Positions 59,292-64,000 of a stretch of 64,000 nt of DNA are shown here, one piece after another (positions within the stretch are counted from its first letter, which is position 1; each line of letters begins with the position of its first letter). This DNA comes from Anoplolepis gracilipes (Eukaryota > Arthropoda > Insecta > Hymenoptera > Formicidae): positions 542,001 through 606,000 of the forward strand of contig NC_132976.1 in assembly GCF_047496725.1 (NCBI RefSeq). Reading direction: 5' to 3'. Both the position numbers and the translations under genes were made by a program. Below the pieces are notes generated by a model. The model had not been told where the DNA came from, made no database searches, and saw nothing but the letters and a program-made list of their open reading frames with translations.

Positions 59292-61839
59292 GATAAATAA
59301 ATTTTTCAATAAAAGTGCAATTTTTATTTTAAACAACATAAAATAAAATTTTTAATTGTATTTCAGTTAATACACTAAATTGTGCGGTTATTATAAATTT
59401 CTCTTATTTATACAGCTATTTATTTAATTTGTTTATGTATGTGTCAAATGTTCTACCTTTAAGACGGTGTTTTCAAAATAAGAAAGTTCATAAATATAAA
59501 CAGACAATAGTAATATTACATTATTGATACACACTTTCTAATATAAAATGTATACAATTAATGTGTAATTTCCAATTTTTGTAATATATACATTATCTCA
59601 TTAAAAAACGATAAACAATTCAAGTGACATAATTTTAAACACTTTCCAATTATGCAAGATATAATCTGTTCTTGACGATTATTTTATTTTACGCGGCATT
59701 TACCAACAAAATATCTGACACATATAAAGTATTAATATACGTTTCGATTATAGATATTTTATTAAATATAGTATAATAGGTATTTTTTATTCGAGGTAGT
59801 GTTTCTTTTTTAATAAAAACTGAGTTTGCAAAATGTTTCTTTTTTAGTTTTTTGCTTTTAATATTAAATTTAAATATTTGCAAATAATTAAATAACTGAT
59901 TAACTTTGTTAATAAGTTTATACACGTAATACTAACAATAAGGAAAAGAGTTTATTACTATTTGCATTTTTCTCAACTAATGGACTATTACTTGCAACTT
60001 GAAAACTACGACATTAAAATAATCAGAAGCGTTTGAAATATCTCAAACGATTATGATTAGGTGGTACTTTTTACTTTTCTTTTTTTCCTCTAAGAAAACA
60101 GTTTAATAAAATATAAAACATTATTATTCACCATAATTTTTGATTCTTTATATAAAACACACTCTTAGACAATTTCTATTTGCGAAAGTCGGTTTGCCAA
60201 CGTGTGTATCTCTTTAACTCACCGCGAACACCGTTTGACTGGCGCATAAAATTGTCGCTTCTTCTTAAAGAGAAAATGTAGTTGGAAAAAAAGGCCCAAA
60301 TAGAAATGCACTTTCGAACGTTTTGTCAGCGTGATCAACAACGAATCGGGCTGACACGCGCGTGTACGCGATGCGACTGAGCGTCTGGAATATGGCGATC
60401 TAGGTTGTGGATCCGTGGATCTCTCATTATCGTGGCGTCGCGTCGGTGGCCGATGAGGAAACACACAGCTGGCAGTATCGGCCTTACAATATTGCAATGC
60501 ACGGGGGCCGCTTTCCGTCAGAGAGCAAGATAACCCTCCTTCGTCTGCTTTATTGCTAAAAAAAAAAAAAAAAAGAAAAAAAATTCCTCGCTTCATTATT
60601 TTTTGCGTAAAAATTTGGGAACGAGAGGGAAGGTGGATTTGTAGAAGGGAGATTTGGGTTTGCCGAGGGTCCGAGAAAAAGGTGCTCCGATATTGCGGCC
60701 TTGGTGCGAGCAGGCACGCAACACACGCGTACGTTGCGATCGCGTAAGCGCTCGTAAGGCGCAAGTATGCACGCTCCATAAATTTACAAGGCATCTCGTG
60801 CATAATGCAGCCAAAGAAACCGAGGGAGAGTACTAATGTAGGAAGCGCTTTAACTTCTCAATGCATCTGACGTGTATCCCTGATTTTTCTCCCACAGCTG
60901 TGAATTATCTTGTCTTTCGCAGAGAGAATCTACGCGTTATTTATTTTCTGCCGAGAAAATATTATTCCATTTGTCACATCGTATTCAACATTTTGTTGAC
61001 AACTGAATGATTTCTTCTTTTTTTTCATGATATACTGCCCTTGAAGATGTTGTTTATTTTAATGTAGTTTATCTATTCATATAAAAATAAGCAAGTCAAT
61101 TCTATCGTCACATGGCATCTTTCTTAAGACGTCATAAATATCAGCTGTCAGATAAGATTATTAATTATGCCTTTTTTCACATGACATAGAGAACGAGTTG
61201 AATTTGTTGATTCTGCGTTTAACTGTGATAAATATATCAACACGTTAATTTGTTGAGAATTAATACGTTTGAATAATAATAATGTCAGTTAACTTTTCTC
61301 TTTAATTTTTTTTATTTAGTTTTTCAACTTTATTTTCTTTTTTTCTTCTTTTTAACTTTATATTTTTTTGTAATTTTAGATGCAACCTCCTGCAATCGAT
61401 CACTCGATTATAATTATCAATTTTTTTTTTTTTCATTCCAGTATCTTTAAATTGAAATTTTGATACGCATAATATTTGAAAATATTTCTAATACCACGTA
61501 AATATCGTTCTTTTATTATATTATCTATACATAAAATTATATTATACAACACATATATATATATATATATATATATTTATAAGGTTAAAATTGGTTTACT
61601 TTTACAGTGCGATTAGATAGAAAGCAATCTGACAGATTGGAGCGGCGTCACGCGCATTTGCGCACGTGCAGCGATGCATGTAACGATAGCTACAGCTGTT
61701 GTGTGTTGATGGCCGGTCGTCGTGACGACCCGGCGGCACCTCCTGGTGAGCCCGGTCACGTTGCTCTTTCACGAAATCACCGAGACCACTCGTGACGTCG
61801 CATGTTGTAAAAAAAAGGGTATTTAAAGCGAGATCGAAA

Positions 61840-62107
61840 ATGGTGGTTGTCGATAAACGTAAGTACTTTATCGTCTCCACGGCAGGATATTTTTTCGGCG
61901 CGTCCGTGGAACACGACGAGCAAGATGTGGAAGATCAAGAGATCCTCGATCGTTTCTTGGAGCAGTCCTCGTGTAGAATTCTGTGCGCCAGGCCGACCGA
62001 CGCGGATCAGAAGCAAGTTCGTTTAAAATTGACCACCGAATTGGGCACCGGCACTGTCAACACTCTGGTCTTCTTTAAGGTACTTGATAGAGTTTCTACT
62101 ACAGAAA

Positions 62108-62156
<49 letters not shown>

Positions 62157-64000
62157 CAAGTAGATGAAAAAGTAAATGTAAAAAGTAGAAAAGAAACTGT
62201 TATTGACGAGAAACATTTTCATTTGCTTTTGATACATACATTGCAACCGTTGATTCGTACGTTTCTCTTCGTTTGATCTTTAATCACTGTCATATTGGAC
62301 CCGCTGACGAGCATGATTATTCCTTGATAATAGAAAGTATTTTCTAGAAAGCTAAAGAAACGAAATACAATTTAGCCAGGCACGCCATTTAGATGGCTGA
62401 TGGTGCAAAAATACTTATAGATGACAGCGGCGGTGATTACGGAACAAAACTTTCACGACGTGGTCCAAGTGGCCTCCACCGGCTGCGGAGACGGATCGGT
62501 GTTGATCGAAGGTCTTCGTCAAGTTTGGGCACCGACTCTCCGATCGTCGGGCTTAAGCGCGTCGTGTCTGAAGAAGCTCGAAGAGAAGCTGCTCAGCTCC
62601 GGATTCTCCACCACCGTCGCGGAGGAAGAAGAGTTTTGGCGACGGAGGCGAGATGAGGTGAAACGGTCGCACGAGAGAACCACTTGCGAGGAAGCCGCCA
62701 AATGCGTGAAGAACGTCAAGGTTGAGCTTGAAAGCGCCGCGGTGTCGAGGTGCATTTAATTTCCTTCCTTCCCGCATATCTTGGGATTATTGGGTTGCTC
62801 AAAAAGTCGTTGCGTTTTTTTTCCCCCCCCCCCCGTGATCTTCAAGACCGTTTATTTTATATGCTAAGAACTGACATTAATCAATGACGTATCGCCCTTT
62901 TTCTTCGATGATCTTTTGTCATCTTTCGGCAAGCCTCATGATTCCATTGTCAAAAAACTCTTTATCTTTATTATCCAAAAATTGATCCAAGTGCCTTTCG
63001 GTAGCGTCATCTGAAGCGAACGTTCTTCCACTCAAGGAGTTTTGCAACGACCGGAACAAATGGCAGTTTGATGGTGCAAGGTCTGGCGAGTATGGTGATT
63101 GAGGCAGCGCATCCCCCCTCCCCCCCACTCAAGCTCCAACAATTTTTCGCGAGTCATCAAACTTATGCGTGGTCGAGCGTTATCGTGATGGAAGACCTAA
63201 CCACTTCTCTGCCATTTTGCATGACCAAGTTGTTTCAAATGAAGGTGAACGCTTCCAATCGATACTTTTAGTCCTTCAGCGAGCTCACGAACGATAGAAC
63301 GTCTATCAACTTCAATTGATGCCTTTATTTTCTCATCATCAACCTCCGATGGTCGACCTGAACGAGGTGCATCTTTCACACTGTAATCACCAGGACAAAA
63401 ATCAGCAAACCAATATTGACACTGGCGTTCTTTTAGGGCTTTGTCACCATAAGTTTTACGCAACTTTTCACAAGCCTGCGCTACGTTCTTTCTTTTTCCG
63501 AAATAATAAAGTAAAACTTGGCGAAAAGAATTGGCTGTAGAAAGAATAATTATTCATCGATTCGCGCACATTTTTTTTATGGAAGCTAAAAGTGTCAGCT
63601 ATTAAACGCGCATTGGCTCATGAATGTAACAATAATACAACTAAATTACAATTAAAGCCATCCATCGTTGCGAAGAAACGCAATGACTTTTTAAACAATT
63701 CGATATATATGAAATACGAAATAAAAAGCTAAACGAGATATTTACCTACATTAAAAAGCTAGAAAATATACAGTCGATGTTGATAGTAAAATTCCATCAA
63801 CAAAAGATCATTTATATAAATGTGAAATTTGTAAAATGAAGAAAAAAAATTTTTAATACACTCAAGATTGTTAACTAAAGTTTCTTTGTTATTTTATTTA
63901 AATGTCTTTACAGTACTACATAATTTTTTATGTTGAATATAGAGATGGATTAATCGCTGTAGAAGAGGCTTGCGAAGCCATTTCAGTATTCGTAGATGAT
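61840..64000 (+). CDS. DYNC2H1: Cytoplasmic dynein-2 heavy chain, N-terminal exons
   Basis: Retrograde intraflagellar-transport motor, needed in insects for sensory cilia (beethoven in flies). Three exons seen: 61840-62079, 62421-62749, 63943-64000 (continues past the right edge). The N-terminal tail matches the family in order: VVVDKRKYFIVSTAGYFFG, then TGTVNTLVFFK joined to MTAAVITEQNFHDVV, EGLRQVWAPTLRSS, EEEEFWRRRRDEVKRS, and DGLIAVEEACEAISVFVDD. Phases agree: 0 at the first join, and AG plus A (Arg) at the second, using the acceptor GAATATAG at 63942; the nearer acceptor at 63913 would give an early stop. About 209 of roughly 4,300 residues are present, so no motor or AAA domain is visible here. 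Intron 1 starts with a TA repeat and intron 2 holds a decayed mariner. Confidence 0.9.
62110..62153. repeat. (TA)n microsatellite in DYNC2H1 intron 1
   Basis: About 22 TA units starting 31 bases after the exon 1 donor. Confidence 0.95.
62790..63703 (-). mobile_element. Internally deleted mariner transposon in DYNC2H1 intron 2
   Basis: Ends TTGGGTTGCTCAAAAAGTCG and, on the other strand, TCGAATTGTTTAAAAAGTCA, both followed by TTGCGTTT. TA flanks both ends (62788-62789 and 63704-63705), the mariner target duplication. The element is 914 bp against about 1.3 kb for a full mariner. A run of ten or more C near 62823-62834 is unusual in this AT-rich region. Confidence 0.85.
62877..63540 (-). pseudogene. 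Broken mariner transposase
   Basis: The N-terminal DNA-binding part is recognisable (ACEKLRKTYGDKALKERQCQ, SGRPSEVDDEKIKASIE, REL-EGLKVSIGSVHLHLKQ). It then stops after AKWQRSG. A C-terminal part follows in another frame (SPYSPDLAPSNCHLFRSLQN to RYVID). The central catalytic segment with the first two Asp of the DD34D triad is missing; only the SPD of the third remains. A TGA at 62919-62921 replaces a codon that is normally Trp. It cannot encode an active enzyme. Confidence 0.85.

Larger units (their letters stand above)
57355..61839. other. Long non-coding region between cytochrome b561 and DYNC2H1
   Basis: 4.5 kb, very AT-rich. It contains GA and TA repeats (58030-58070, 58803-58831, 58911-58952, 59243-59287, 61552-61576), a short poly-A run (60558-60573), and a moderately GC-rich stretch at 60200-60850 with frames on both strands (up to 194 codons) that have no family resemblance. 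The cytochrome gene's 5' exon and the dynein promoter should lie at the two ends. No RNA gene or transposon is recognised. Confidence 0.55.

Noticed and set aside
60219..60803. 194-codon frame on the minus strand and overlapping frames on the plus strand
   Set aside because: The sequence is low-complexity with a poly-Phe run from poly-A, has no family resemblance, and both strands are open because the block is GC-richer than its surroundings.
63911..63942. Acceptor TTTACAG at 63913 as start of DYNC2H1 exon 3
   Set aside because: With the two-base carry-over from exon 2 it reads a stop after three codons. The acceptor at 63942 keeps phase and matches the family.
1..64000. tRNA, rRNA, CRISPR or prokaryote-type operons
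   Set aside because: No cloverleaf-type or rRNA sequence was noticed, direct repeats with regular spacers are absent, and all genes are spliced eukaryotic genes. A covariance-model search was not possible here.

Overview
The window is nuclear DNA of an insect, most likely a hymenopteran such as an ant. The genes carry many short GT-AG introns in AT-rich DNA, there are frequent (TA)n, (GA)n and poly-A/T tracts, and mariner, hAT-like and palindromic MITE-type repeats are interspersed. The insect call rests on gene content and repeat types; the hymenopteran call is inference. There is no bacterial, plasmid or phage content and no CRISPR array.

Layout, left to right. 1-7687 (-): N-terminal ~1,510 residues of a VPS13 lipid-transfer protein, 23 exons, running off the left edge. 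9185-18209 (-): a 10-exon C2H2 zinc-finger protein with about 23 fingers, its introns loaded with inverted-repeat elements. 18210-25712: long non-coding stretch with a CpG-rich block and several palindromic elements. 25713-27585 (-): NADP-dependent isocitrate dehydrogenase with a mitochondrial presequence and an internal Met. 29020-33149 (+): the GATOR2 subunit Mio/MIOS, complete in 14 exons. 33422-34182 (-): RPA3, the small replication protein A subunit. 34652-35808 (-): a dsRNA-binding protein of the R2D2/Loquacious/PACT family. 36946-38919 (+): a candidate two-exon 63-residue gene that I do not recognise. 38892-42653 (-): complete Ube3a HECT ubiquitin ligase; its last coding bases overlap the small gene antisense. 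47672-52407 (+): complete SLC6 glycine-transporter-like protein in 11 exons. 56354-57354 (-): cytochrome b561 (CYB561D type). 61840-64000 (+): first three coding exons of cytoplasmic dynein-2 heavy chain (DYNC2H1), running off the right edge, with a decayed mariner in intron 2.

These are unrelated housekeeping and neuronal genes (membrane lipid transfer, transcription, TCA/NADPH metabolism, nutrient sensing, DNA replication, RNA silencing, protein turnover, amino-acid transport, redox, intraflagellar transport). They form no pathway or operon. The most unusual content is the repeat landscape: at least a dozen distinct inverted-repeat elements, several with visible target-site duplications, including three copies of one GACGT-rich family within 6.4 kb and a hAT-like element with a perfect 8-bp duplication. 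The unexplained small gene antisense to Ube3a is the best candidate for something undescribed.

Exon boundaries were placed by hand from splice motifs, reading-frame phase and remembered family alignments. Non-coding first exons and UTR ends were not determined.
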